DNA from: Lachnospiraceae bacterium
GTDB lineage: Bacteria; Bacillota; Clostridia; Lachnospirales; Lachnospiraceae
DNA: 33,513 nt
Assembly: GCA_017472325.1 (NCBI GenBank)
Contig: JAFUQM010000022.1
Span: forward strand, 1 to 33,513
Direction: 5' to 3'
The notes under the pieces were generated by a model. It did no database searches, had not been told where the DNA came from, and saw nothing but the letters and a program-made list of their open reading frames with translations. The position numbers and the translations under genes are program-made. Every line of letters starts with the position of its first letter. Within the stretch, counting starts at the first letter, position 1. Positions 7,838 through 16,062 of the stretch are shown here, in pieces.

Positions 7838-9132
7838 GTCAAACAAATCTTACCGAACCGTACCTCATCCAAAGGCTTCAATTCCACTGTTTCTTCCGGC
7901 TGTAAAATAACACCATTTTTATATGTTCCATTCGTAGAATTTAAGTCTTGTAACAACACCTTATCACCTTTCTGATAAATACCGGCATGAATTCTACTAA
8001 CAGATACATCAGGTAATTCAATATCTACCTTCCCCTTCATCTTTCCGATAATCATCTGCTCTTTTTCTATCTCATAATGCAACTTACTACCTTTATACTC
8101 TCCTTCCAAGAAGTTCTGTTTTGCTACAGCTTCAGCTCCAAAAAACACCGTGTTTCCATACTCCTGTGCATCTTCTAAAGCATCGGCATACAAATATTCA
8201 TGTACTGCTTTTTCTTCTGGCTGCGCTAATTTTTTCGTATTCTCATACCGTTTTCCGTAATGGATATATGCCATAATGAGTGCTACATAAAATACAGCAA
8301 TCAGAGCTGCGCCAATGGCTTTTTCCTGTATCTGTAAATGAAAATTTAAGAATAGATAACTACAAACCGCTATCATTATAATTGTACCTACAAGCCCCAC
8401 AAATAAAATTCTATTTTGCAGAATTTTGATATCCATATTTACTTCTATGTTAGGCATCTCTGCCTGTTCACTTTCACATTTCTGATCACGAACATCTTCT
8501 ATCTCTATCTGCCTAGATAATTCGTAAGAATTGTTCCATTCACACTCGCTTGCAAGGTATATTCCACTTTCTTCTTTGCCCGGTATTTCTTCATGTTGCT
8601 TCTCCATATATTCCACCAAATCTCGAAACGAAAAATTCTCCTCTTTTGCACATTGGTAAAAATAATACGCAATCTTAACTGCTGATTCATCCGTATGATT
8701 CACCCGACTTAAAATATATTCCGACAGATGTCGTATTCCAAGAAAACTATCCCCCTGATATCCTGGAAGATAGATAAGGCAAACCTGACAGCATTCAATA
8801 TCCATATAAATATACTCAGGATCTAACATCAGGCACGTACTATACAGCAAATACTTGTCTAACTTCTGTAATAAAATGTAAATTCCTGTAAGTAGGGCTT
8901 TTAATTCTTCATAACCCATTTCACTTCTTGCAAAAATATGTTGTAGTGACTGTTTTGAACTTATCTCATAGTAACAAACATTTTCTCCCTCTTCTGTTTT
9001 AGGCTGACACGGCAAAAGTCCTTCTATTCTATTTTTTGTAATCATCTGCATTTGATAAGATTTTACAAACTCTTCCATGACTGGCAAAATCAGATAGCTA
9101 CTTTTTAAATCTCGCTTATATCTTACTTCCAT
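7828..9132 (-). CDS. DUF6382-FHA domain membrane protein at the end of the Tad operon
   Basis: A 434-residue protein in three parts. Residues 1-180 match what I know as DUF6382. Two membrane helices follow at about 241-263 and 272-292. A C-terminal forkhead-associated domain fills about 355-434, with the phosphothreonine-binding residues SRIH (379-382) and NSTNGTYKNG (398-407). FHA domains bind phosphothreonine peptides, so the protein may link Ser/Thr kinase signalling to pilus assembly; no kinase gene is in the window. It starts 8 nt after the TadE gene and is the last gene of the Tad operon. Helix spacing suggests that both end domains face the cytoplasm. Confidence 0.85.
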   Translation of the reverse strand: MEVRYKRDLKSSYLILPVMEEFVKSYQMQMITKNRIEGLLPCQPKTEEGENVCYYEISSKQSLQHIFARSEMGYEELKALLTGIYILLQKLDKYLLYSTCLMLDPEYIYMDIECCQVCLIYLPGYQGDSFLGIRHLSEYILSRVNHTDESAVKIAYYFYQCAKEENFSFRDLVEYMEKQHEEIPGKEESGIYLASECEWNNSYELSRQIEIEDVRDQKCESEQAEMPNIEVNMDIKILQNRILFVGLVGTIIMIAVCSYLFLNFHLQIQEKAIGAALIAVFYVALIMAYIHYGKRYENTKKLAQPEEKAVHEYLYADALEDAQEYGNTVFFGAEAVAKQNFLEGEYKGSKLHYEIEKEQMIIGKMKGKVDIELPDVSVSRIHAGIYQKGDKVLLQDLNSTNGTYKNGVILQPEETVELKPLDEVRFGKICLTYH

Positions 9133-9140
9133 TCTTTATC

Positions 9141-9611
9141 CTACCCTTCTTCCAGTACTGCTTTTAGCTTACGACAATTCCGTAGAAAAAACACGGGCTC
9201 TGTCCGTTCTGCATATCTGCTTATGTGCAGTGGTATCCATCTGCTGATTACAGACTGCATAAATGGAATCTTTATCATGCCTTTGACCGTAATGCTGTTT
9301 TTCCATGTATCTGATTGGATATCATATGCAATGTTTCCCATTGCTGGCAATTCCTCCTGCAATGCTGTTTTCATTGTCTCTTCGGTTACCTGATGCGCAT
9401 TCTCCTTTTGCAGATTGGCTCTGCTGCCACGAAATACGCTAATGTAAGCATCTAATGTCAATGCATAACTGCTATATACATAAAATCCAATATAAATAAC
9501 AAGCAATAGAACATACACAATCAATGGCAGTACGATTGCTGCCTCTATTGTAAAACTCCCCTTTAGGCAAACTATCGGTATCTTTCTTCCTGTATTTTTT
9601 TCTTTTATCAT
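9141..9611 (-). CDS. TadE-like pseudopilin
   Basis: 156-residue protein with a short basic N-terminus followed by GSFTIEAAIVLPLI at 18-31 and a hydrophobic helix to about residue 46. This is the TadE/TadG-type N-terminal pattern with Glu at +5 after the presumptive cleavage Gly18. The C-terminal part is extracytoplasmic. The longest frame opens at 9647, but the ATG at 9611 overlaps the upstream peptidase stop as ATGA and has GGGGAG 10 nt upstream, so I take 9611. It is a likely minor pilin processed by one of the two A24 peptidases in this operon. Confidence 0.85.
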   Translation of the reverse strand: MIKEKNTGRKIPIVCLKGSFTIEAAIVLPLIVYVLLLVIYIGFYVYSSYALTLDAYISVFRGSRANLQKENAHQVTEETMKTALQEELPAMGNIAYDIQSDTWKNSITVKGMIKIPFMQSVISRWIPLHISRYAERTEPVFFLRNCRKLKAVLEEG

Positions 9612-10069
9612 ATGCTCAGTTCTCCCCAAAATGTAAGCATCATACAACCGATAAGCACACAGGGCAAAAAAGGAAATGTTGTTTCTCTTTTTCCTCTTTT
9701 ACACATTAGCAACATGATAGAATACATTGTACTTATCGCAAGACTTGCGCATAAAAGAAATACATTCTGACGAATTCCAAGCAGACACCCAGTAATCACA
9801 AATACTGCACCATCTCCGTAACCAATACTTTCTTTTGTAACTCTGCCAATACCCAACAATACAATTCCTATGAATGCTCCACCAATACAACTTTCTATTT
9901 CGTTCCTGTGTCCTAATAACATACTGATTGCTGCCATACTCACACCTACGGCTATAATTCTCAAGGGTATCTTTCGATAGCGTATATCATAGTAACTGAC
10001 CACTAACAAATATAGAATACTGATACCATTCCAGACCGACATTTCTTGTATCATCCGCACCGCATACAT
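9608..10069 (-). CDS. A24 prepilin peptidase (second copy in the Tad operon)
   Basis: Polytopic membrane aspartic peptidase, 153 residues, minimal A24 core without the N-terminal methylase domain. The two catalytic Asp are Asp28 in SYYDIRYRKIP and Asp86 in the GxGD motif GYGDG (83-87). It probably cleaves the Gly of the type III-like leader of the Flp pilin and/or TadE-like proteins. Start at 10069 is preferred because GGGAGG lies 9 nt upstream; this makes a 19-nt overlap with the upstream TadE-like gene. An ATGA-coupled ATG at 10054 is the alternative but has no SD. The operon also encodes another A24 peptidase at its 5' end. Confidence 0.85.
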   Translation of the reverse strand: MYAVRMIQEMSVWNGISILYLLVVSYYDIRYRKIPLRIIAVGVSMAAISMLLGHRNEIESCIGGAFIGIVLLGIGRVTKESIGYGDGAVFVITGCLLGIRQNVFLLCASLAISTMYSIMLLMCKRGKRETTFPFLPCVLIGCMMLTFWGELSI

Positions 10070-11022
10070 GGGCTTCTTCCTCCCGCTTCTTTTATAGATA
10101 TGGCTATAACAGTTCTCTTTAATCCACTACACGCTACACTAGTATGATATTTGTCTCCCTGATTTGTAATATAAACCATTCCTTCTGTTACAGGTGAACA
10201 CAGTTCACACAACGTATACTTACTTCCATAGACATTACGCATCTGCTTTATCTGTCCATACTCTGTCATCTGTATTGACAGCCTCAAATGCGTACATTCT
10301 TTCTCTTTGTGATACACTGTTCCATTTTCTGTAATATATACAAGCTCATCTCCATCTTGCGACAAACTACGCTCTCCGGCATTATCATACCCAGTCCATG
10401 CACGTATCTTACATCGATTGACAACACAAAACTCTTTTAGTCCCATCATTCCAAATGCCGGCTCTACTGTATATATAGCAACCAAATCGATTATCTCATC
10501 TTTCATAATGCTAGACTGTATCAGACTAATTCCTCGCTTTCCGCCTTTTATGGGAGAGTTTTCCAAATACGCTTCGCCCAGATACTCTACTAGCTTTTCC
10601 TTCACATAAACTGTAGATAAAATAGCAGAAGAGACCGCTGAAGTCTCTATACTCTCTCTATCCGTCACTTCCTCCACAGCATAGGCATATACAGCCATTT
10701 TTCTTCCTATCTGATGCAACGCAGCCTCCATAGAACTATAAACCTGGAAGATAGGAATCATAGATATGATATTTATCATAAAAAATAAGAAGATAGGAAA
10801 TACAAGTGCAGTCTCAATTGTAATACTACCTTTCATTCCATTTAGGGAGATATACTGTGACATCCTCTTTGCAGAATTAGTTTTGTATGGAGAATATGTA
10901 CGACCTATAAGTGAGCTTTTTACTTTGTGAAAAATTATGAGACATGTTCTGAGAGAAATTGTCTTTGTTTCCAAATCCTTTCTTTTATTTTTATGAAATT
11001 GTTTCTCCTGCAAAAAGGACAT
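10051..11022 (-). CDS. TadE-like protein with two C-terminal Cys/His repeats
   Basis: 323 residues. An unusually long 65-residue basic N-terminus precedes the TadE-like leader GSITIETALVFPIFLF (65-80) and its helix. After a middle region there are two tandem repeats, 228-275 and 283-323. Each begins VYIT..G..YH and contains H-x4-C (His238/Cys243; His293/Cys298) followed by C-x2-C (272/275; 319/322). The same pattern, YIT-G-YH-C-PC-x2-C, occurs as a small metal-binding-like tail on secreted nucleases and ComEC-type proteins (recalled family knowledge). Topology places the repeats outside the membrane. AAAGGAGG sits 9 nt before the ATG at 11022 (a GTG at 11025 is also possible). Metal binding is inferred. 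Confidence 0.8.
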   Translation of the reverse strand: MSFLQEKQFHKNKRKDLETKTISLRTCLIIFHKVKSSLIGRTYSPYKTNSAKRMSQYISLNGMKGSITIETALVFPIFLFFMINIISMIPIFQVYSSMEAALHQIGRKMAVYAYAVEEVTDRESIETSAVSSAILSTVYVKEKLVEYLGEAYLENSPIKGGKRGISLIQSSIMKDEIIDLVAIYTVEPAFGMMGLKEFCVVNRCKIRAWTGYDNAGERSLSQDGDELVYITENGTVYHKEKECTHLRLSIQMTEYGQIKQMRNVYGSKYTLCELCSPVTEGMVYITNQGDKYHTSVACSGLKRTVIAISIKEAGGRSPCMRCG

Positions 11023-11037
11023 CACAGTATACCTCCT

Positions 11038-12480
11038 TTACTGATAATACCCATATCTTCTTGTAATATCACACTGATAACCATAGGCAGAAACTACAAC
11101 TGCTTTTATTTCCAAATCATCCATACAGCAATCTATTCTAAACTGCGTATTACCTCTCGTCTGTCTAATATCCATCTCTACGATATCCATAAAACGAAGC
11201 ATCTTCGTATTATGATTGATAGTTAATAGCATAAGGCGTATATAGTCCTGGTAGCTTAAGCCATTTTGACTACTCTCTCCAGATTTCAGATGCAATTGAT
11301 ACGTCGTAAGATTTGAGAGTGCAGTATGCCAGCATCCACTGTTTTTAACTATTGGAACTCTTCCACCATCCAGAAGAATTTTGACATCATTTACACTCTC
11401 TGCATATGCCCAGGCAAACACGATAGAATACTTTACTGGCTCTGCCAATTCCGGAAGCATCATAACCGCTGTCAGCGACAATGCAAGTGCTTCTGCTTCT
11501 GCCATCTTCACACTATCCGACAGCAGATACATCATATTGGAAGCTTCTCTAATGAGTAGTAACTTCTTGACAACCGTTTGCAAATTGTCGATATCATTCG
11601 ACTTACCGGCAAGTATATACTCTATTTGATATTGCAATTTCCCTTTATCCAACGCGGCACCATACCTACCGCATTTTTCAAGCAAATACTCTCCCAAAAT
11701 CAACTCATGCGTCATATCATTATCAGGTGCGTTAACTTCGCTCAGACCTGTTCCTTTATTTAACTTCCTATGTGAAGCATAGTTATCTAGTGAGACGCTT
11801 TCAGACGACAAGGTACCTCTTTCGGTCACAAGTGAAAGTATTCCTCCTCTTGTTGCATTTACTGCATCCGCAGGATTGTCTAAGGGAACTTCTTCCCAAA
11901 CTTCATCACCAATCTGCTTTTGTGGAAGACCGATACTATCTATTTGACTTTCTACCGCATTCCTCTCAGATGTCACATTAGATTGTAGTAATTTCTTTTC
12001 TTCTAGCTTGGCCCAGTCTGCTGTATAATGCTTCAAAACATCTACTCCAACCTTGCCCTCCATGTATGTGAGTATCTGCGCCATCATACAGTCTCCCACA
12101 TTGTCTGAAGCTAGCGCTGCACGAAGGATATTCACTTCCTGTGTCTGGAGTTTTAACCAGTCTCTGGCAGCATACACTATCACATCTTCCTGTGGATTAA
12201 AATTTGCATCCATATAAGTTCGGATATGTGCTTCCGTATTTTGTATCCTTCCTTGTGCCATACCATATGACGTATCAATAAATAATAAATCATACTGTGA
12301 AAATAACTCTCTATTATATTCTGCTAGTGCAGAGTTAATTGCCATATCGGCTACGCATTCTGTCTGAAAGCGAATTGCCTTCACCCTCGCTCCCTCTATT
12401 ACGGTCAGAAGGAGCGAGACAATAATAGTAAACAATAATGACAGAAAAACCGTAATCTGTCCTTTTACATAACCTCTCAT
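11038..12480 (-). CDS. DUF5702 protein, Tad-locus surface/pseudopilin-like
   Basis: A 480-residue protein of the DUF5702 type that accompanies Tad genes in Clostridia. The N-terminus MRGYVKGQITVFLSLLFTII has a single hydrophobic helix at about 9-28 and then a long soluble, presumably extracytoplasmic part. The helix and the ADMAINSALAEYNRELFSQYDLLFID segment just after it (near 44-68) resemble TadG-like proteins. Its start codon shares one base with the stop of the pilin gene (TGATG), so translation is probably coupled. It may be a large minor pilin or pilus-tip component. There is no catalytic motif and no clear adhesion domain that I can name. Confidence 0.78.
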   Translation of the reverse strand: MRGYVKGQITVFLSLLFTIIVSLLLTVIEGARVKAIRFQTECVADMAINSALAEYNRELFSQYDLLFIDTSYGMAQGRIQNTEAHIRTYMDANFNPQEDVIVYAARDWLKLQTQEVNILRAALASDNVGDCMMAQILTYMEGKVGVDVLKHYTADWAKLEEKKLLQSNVTSERNAVESQIDSIGLPQKQIGDEVWEEVPLDNPADAVNATRGGILSLVTERGTLSSESVSLDNYASHRKLNKGTGLSEVNAPDNDMTHELILGEYLLEKCGRYGAALDKGKLQYQIEYILAGKSNDIDNLQTVVKKLLLIREASNMMYLLSDSVKMAEAEALALSLTAVMMLPELAEPVKYSIVFAWAYAESVNDVKILLDGGRVPIVKNSGCWHTALSNLTTYQLHLKSGESSQNGLSYQDYIRLMLLTINHNTKMLRFMDIVEMDIRQTRGNTQFRIDCCMDDLEIKAVVVSAYGYQCDITRRYGYYQ

Positions 12481-12647
12481 CAGATAGAATTGCTCTGCGA
12501 TACAATTTTAGAGAAAATATTATTTACAAGCGAAGTTAGCTGCGATTTAAATATAATGACAAGGCCAATGAGTACTACCAGAATTAATATCATCTCCACC
12601 GTTCCAATTCCATCCTCTTCTAACAATAACCTTTTTATTTCTTTCAT
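12480..12647 (-). CDS. Flp-type (type IVb) major pilin, 55 residues
   Basis: A very small gene easily missed by length filters. The translated product begins MKEIKRLLLEEDGIG and continues TVEMILILVVLIGLVIIF. It has a basic/acidic leader, a cleavable Gly13, Glu18 at position +5 of the mature pilin and a long hydrophobic helix, then a short polar tail to residue 55. This is the Flp/Flp1-like type IVb pilin pattern, with Met replacing the usual Tyr at +6. AAAGGAG is 7 nt upstream of the ATG. Its position between tadC and the DUF5702 gene, in an operon with two prepilin peptidases, supports its role as the main pilus subunit. Confidence 0.9.
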   Translation of the reverse strand: MKEIKRLLLEEDGIGTVEMILILVVLIGLVIIFKSQLTSLVNNIFSKIVSQSNSI

Positions 12648-12694
12648 ATCTGTTCTCCTTTCTGCTATTTGATACGATCTACACTATCTGATTT

Positions 12695-14032
12695 TTACAA
12701 CCCAAATGAACTAAATGCAGGCACTATAATAAACACCATAACAATCAACAGCATAAGTCCCATTGGCACCAACAGCTTTGTACCAGCTTCTTCTCCGGCA
12801 CGTTTTGCAGCTGCCTTTTTGTCTGCAAACGCCTGCTTTACTTCCTCTTGCAGACTATCAATAAGTCTGTGGGAACCCCTTTTTAGATTTTGTACAAGAA
12901 GCATACTTAACTTAATGTACTCTCTCTCATAACATCTTTTTCCCCAATTAATATATGCCTGCGCCTCTGCTACACCTGCATCCATTTCATTACACAGATA
13001 TACAATTTCCTCATAGGCATATCGGCACCCGCCAGCTACTTTCTTCTTTTTATAATCTGTAGCTATTTTAAAAAAAGCACCTCTAAGCGTCATACCTGCA
13101 CCTGTCAACAGCACTAGCTTACTCACAATTTCTGGATAATCTTCCAATAATTCTTTGTTTCGTCTTTCCAGCTTTTTATGCAATTCCTGATTCTTTCCCA
13201 GCATTGCCACAATACCTGCTACTACAAAAAGGAGCAAAAATAATACACTACTATTATCCTGTTTCTCCTCCCATGTAATCTGTGTTGTATCAATCATTTC
13301 TGGCAACATAAAATAATCATCATACATCGTTTCTTCCTTTGACCTTTCAATTGCCATCTGTAACTTCTCGTGATGTATTTCTGTTGCTGTTTTCTGCTTA
13401 GGAACAACCCTTATAGGAAAAATATATTCTTTCCTAAATTCCCCATATTTTATTTCTGCTGTTACCGATACAATCTGCCCCTTCTCTGGAATCTCTTCTG
13501 TATTAACAATACCCTCCAAATCAATAACACCAATACAACTACTCTCCCATGCAATACGAAAAGGATATCCTTCCAGCACTTTTACAAAGTTTAGATTTTC
13601 GCTTACATTGTCTAATGTTTCATTCTCAGCTAGTATCGTCTCTTCCAGTTCCGGTAACATATTCACAAAAAGCGTTTCTGTCTCTTTGAGCGTATATTGC
13701 TTCTCTGGAATCTCAATCATAACTTCCTCCCGGATACTGTCTTTGTCACTTCCTGTAACAGCAACCAATTCTGCCCTCCTACTTCCCTCTCCATATGCAT
13801 TTTTTCTAATCTTTGTATTATTTTCTAGTAACGACTTATGATGGTTACTGATGTATAAAACTATCATCAGAATCATCCCTGTTAGAATGAATTTTAATAC
13901 TGTATTTCTTCTTTCTTTTTTGAATCTCCGATATTCTTTTTCTCTCTCAGCAGGCGGATATAGCATTGCAATATCCTCTTTTATCCGGCTATCTCCTATA
14001 CATTTGTTCCTGTTACTCATAAAAGCATACAT
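12695..14032 (-). CDS. tadC: TadC-like inner membrane platform protein with extracytoplasmic Ig-like insertion
   Basis: T2SSF/GspF-family protein. The C-terminal 165 residues carry the platform core (LLEDYPEIVSKLVLLTGAGM near 309, AAGT/VPMGLMLLIVMVFIIVPAF at the end). Two helices (about 45-61 and 261-279) bracket some 200 residues that should be extracytoplasmic. Within these, residues about 136-211 read like an atypical bacterial Ig-like domain (FRIAWESS, VIDLEGIV, VSVTAEIKYGEF, FPIRVV). Such an insertion is not usual for TadC. The longest frame starts at 14107 inside tadB; I use the ATG at 14032, which has AAAGGAGG 13 nt upstream and a closer AGGGA. The spacing is long, so the start is less certain than the gene. 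Confidence 0.82.
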   Translation of the reverse strand: MYAFMSNRNKCIGDSRIKEDIAMLYPPAEREKEYRRFKKERRNTVLKFILTGMILMIVLYISNHHKSLLENNTKIRKNAYGEGSRRAELVAVTGSDKDSIREEVMIEIPEKQYTLKETETLFVNMLPELEETILAENETLDNVSENLNFVKVLEGYPFRIAWESSCIGVIDLEGIVNTEEIPEKGQIVSVTAEIKYGEFRKEYIFPIRVVPKQKTATEIHHEKLQMAIERSKEETMYDDYFMLPEMIDTTQITWEEKQDNSSVLFLLLFVVAGIVAMLGKNQELHKKLERRNKELLEDYPEIVSKLVLLTGAGMTLRGAFFKIATDYKKKKVAGGCRYAYEEIVYLCNEMDAGVAEAQAYINWGKRCYEREYIKLSMLLVQNLKRGSHRLIDSLQEEVKQAFADKKAAAKRAGEEAGTKLLVPMGLMLLIVMVFIIVPAFSSFGL

Positions 14033-14051
14033 TCTGGTTCCCTGCCCTCCT

Positions 14052-14852
14052 TTAAAGTTGAATTTCCGTAATCCTAACGGATAAAAAATGAGACAACAGA
14101 TAAACAAACAGACAGCCTGTCATAATCATAATGCCTGCCACATTGTGATAAAGCGGAGCAAAAAAGCCTTTTGAAGTAATACTGATATATAAAATAATGC
14201 CAAATGGAACAACCCTCATAATTTTTTGTTCAAATACTTTTGCACTCATGATTGTGCTAATATCTCTTTTTATCTCTATTTTTTCTCCAATCACAGAGGC
14301 ACTGGAATGTATCATTTCTTTTAAATCCCCACTGCTTCGTTTTCCAATTGCAAAAATCTCGCCAAAATCCTGTATATCCGAAACACCACTGCGTTCTCCT
14401 AATTCCAACAACAACTTTTCTAGTACAACATTATTATCCAAAGAGCTTAAAATATATTGTATCTCGTTACATATCAACGCATCTGTCCCATATAGAAGCA
14501 TCATATCCTTATACACTTCACGAAAAGCATTTTCTATGGAATATCCTGCATATAAGCAAGCAGAAAGGGATAAAATCATCTCCCTAAACTGCATACACAA
14601 TTCCCGCTTTCGCGCATTACAGAGTTCTTTCTTCTTCTCTTTCAAAAAATAAAGAATATACGGCGCCAAAAAAATAATCGCAACATAAGAATGGTAGAAA
14701 AAATAGGCAAACAACATTTCAATTCCCAAACCTTGTAAACCATATAATATGTATTCCCGCAGACTCATCTCATAATTGCTATACACGATACCTTCCTGTT
14801 TCTTCTCTTTTCTATCTGATATCAATGCCCGCTGCTTTAAGTTTGTCAACAT
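14052..14852 (-). CDS. tadB: TadB-like inner membrane platform protein
   Basis: 266-residue T2SSF/GspF-family protein. Helices near 37-71 and two near the C-terminus (about 215-258) flank the cytoplasmic four-helix region with the family pattern (SLSACLYAGYSIENAFREVY near 107-126, FGEIFAIGKRSSGDL near 160). It forms the membrane base on which the TadA ATPase acts, together with the TadC-like protein encoded next. Start at 14852 is set by GGGAGGAGC 7-9 nt upstream; the longer frame from 14876 overlaps this SD. The gene overlaps the end of tadA by 41 nt. Confidence 0.87.
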   Translation of the reverse strand: MLTNLKQRALISDRKEKKQEGIVYSNYEMSLREYILYGLQGLGIEMLFAYFFYHSYVAIIFLAPYILYFLKEKKKELCNARKRELCMQFREMILSLSACLYAGYSIENAFREVYKDMMLLYGTDALICNEIQYILSSLDNNVVLEKLLLELGERSGVSDIQDFGEIFAIGKRSSGDLKEMIHSSASVIGEKIEIKRDISTIMSAKVFEQKIMRVVPFGIILYISITSKGFFAPLYHNVAGIMIMTGCLFVYLLSHFLSVRITEIQL

Positions 14853-16035
14853 ATAGTAGCTCCTCCCTCTGTACAAGCCTGCCTATTACTTTCCCATTCT
14901 CTTCCCGTTCTTCTTCAAATACAAATAATGGATTAGTCAAAATCTCTCCATTCTCATATCCAAGTACTTCTACAATTTCTAACACTTTTCTTGTTTTATC
15001 TCTAAGTTTTCCTAGATGAACAATAATATCCAATCCTGATGCTATCTGCTTACGAATTGCTGCAAGCGGTAAATCCATCCCCATAAGTATCATAGTCTCA
15101 AGACGTGACAGCATATCTCTTGCACTATTTGCATGTCCTGTTGATAGAGAACCATCATGCCCCGTATTCAATGACTGGATCATATCAATTGCTTCACTAC
15201 CTCTTATTTCTCCAACTACGATCCTTGTCGGATGCATTCTGAGTGATGCCTTAATCAAATCCCGAATGGTAATCTCCTTACACCCTTCTATATTTGCATT
15301 TCTAGTCTCCAAAGATACCAGATTCTCTATCCCCTGTATTTGCAATTCTGCACTATCCTCAATTGTAATTACTCGCTCATCCTTTGGAATAAACTGCGAT
15401 AATGCATTTAAAAATGTTGTTTTACCAGAACCTGTTCCTCCACTAATGAATATGTTATATCCAGCCTTCACTAGCTTTTCCAGCCACTTCGCCACTTCGT
15501 TTGAAATAGAACCATATGCAATCAAATCATCCATTTGTATTGCTTTATCCGGAAATCGACGTATCGTAACAATGGGTCCGTTTAATGCCACTGGTGGCAA
15601 AACAACATGTAATCTGGAACCATTTTCTAATCTTGCGTCAACAATGGGAGAAGCCTCATTCACAACTCTGTTACATTTTCCAACCATTTGTTGAATAATA
15701 TCTTCCAGTTTTTCCATTGTATCAAAGTGATTATTCCATTTTGAAAAAACCCCTTCTCTTTCAACAAAAATGCTGTCTGTCCCATTAATCATAATCTCTG
15801 TTATCCGGGTATCATCCAAGAGTTCCTGTAGGATGTCCAGCTTTCGTATAGAATAAAATAGATCTCTTCCAAGCTCCTCGCGCTGCGAAATAGAAATAGA
15901 TACCTGCCTGCTGTATAAGATTAATTCGTCTAATATAATATCCCAAATCTCTTCATCTTCGAATTCTCTCGTAAAATCAATTCTCTGCAAAATACGCTCC
16001 TGCAATTCCTTTTTATGTGCTGTTTCATTCTCCAT
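14812..16035 (-). CDS. tadA: TadA/CpaF secretion ATPase
   Basis: Cytoplasmic hexameric ATPase powering Flp pilus assembly. 407 residues with an N-terminal domain including ITEIMINGTDSIFVE (78-92), Walker A GGTGSGKTT at 199-207, an ITIEDSAELQ Asp-box at 223-232, Walker B-like RIVVGEIRGSEA at 271-282 and the His-box TGHDGSLSTGHANS at 291-304. All catalytic elements are intact. An AGAGG SD lies 7 nt upstream of the ATG. It is preceded by tadZ (27-nt gap) and overlaps tadB downstream. Confidence 0.95.
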   Translation of the reverse strand: MENETAHKKELQERILQRIDFTREFEDEEIWDIILDELILYSRQVSISISQREELGRDLFYSIRKLDILQELLDDTRITEIMINGTDSIFVEREGVFSKWNNHFDTMEKLEDIIQQMVGKCNRVVNEASPIVDARLENGSRLHVVLPPVALNGPIVTIRRFPDKAIQMDDLIAYGSISNEVAKWLEKLVKAGYNIFISGGTGSGKTTFLNALSQFIPKDERVITIEDSAELQIQGIENLVSLETRNANIEGCKEITIRDLIKASLRMHPTRIVVGEIRGSEAIDMIQSLNTGHDGSLSTGHANSARDMLSRLETMILMGMDLPLAAIRKQIASGLDIIVHLGKLRDKTRKVLEIVEVLGYENGEILTNPLFVFEEEREENGKVIGRLVQREELLYVDKLKAAGIDIR

Positions 16036-16062
16036 TTCTATACCTCTTTATTCATAGGTTAT

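Noticed and set aside
14197..14652. 151-codon plus-strand frame
   Set aside because: Antisense shadow of tadB, no SD, composition typical of reverse-complement translation.
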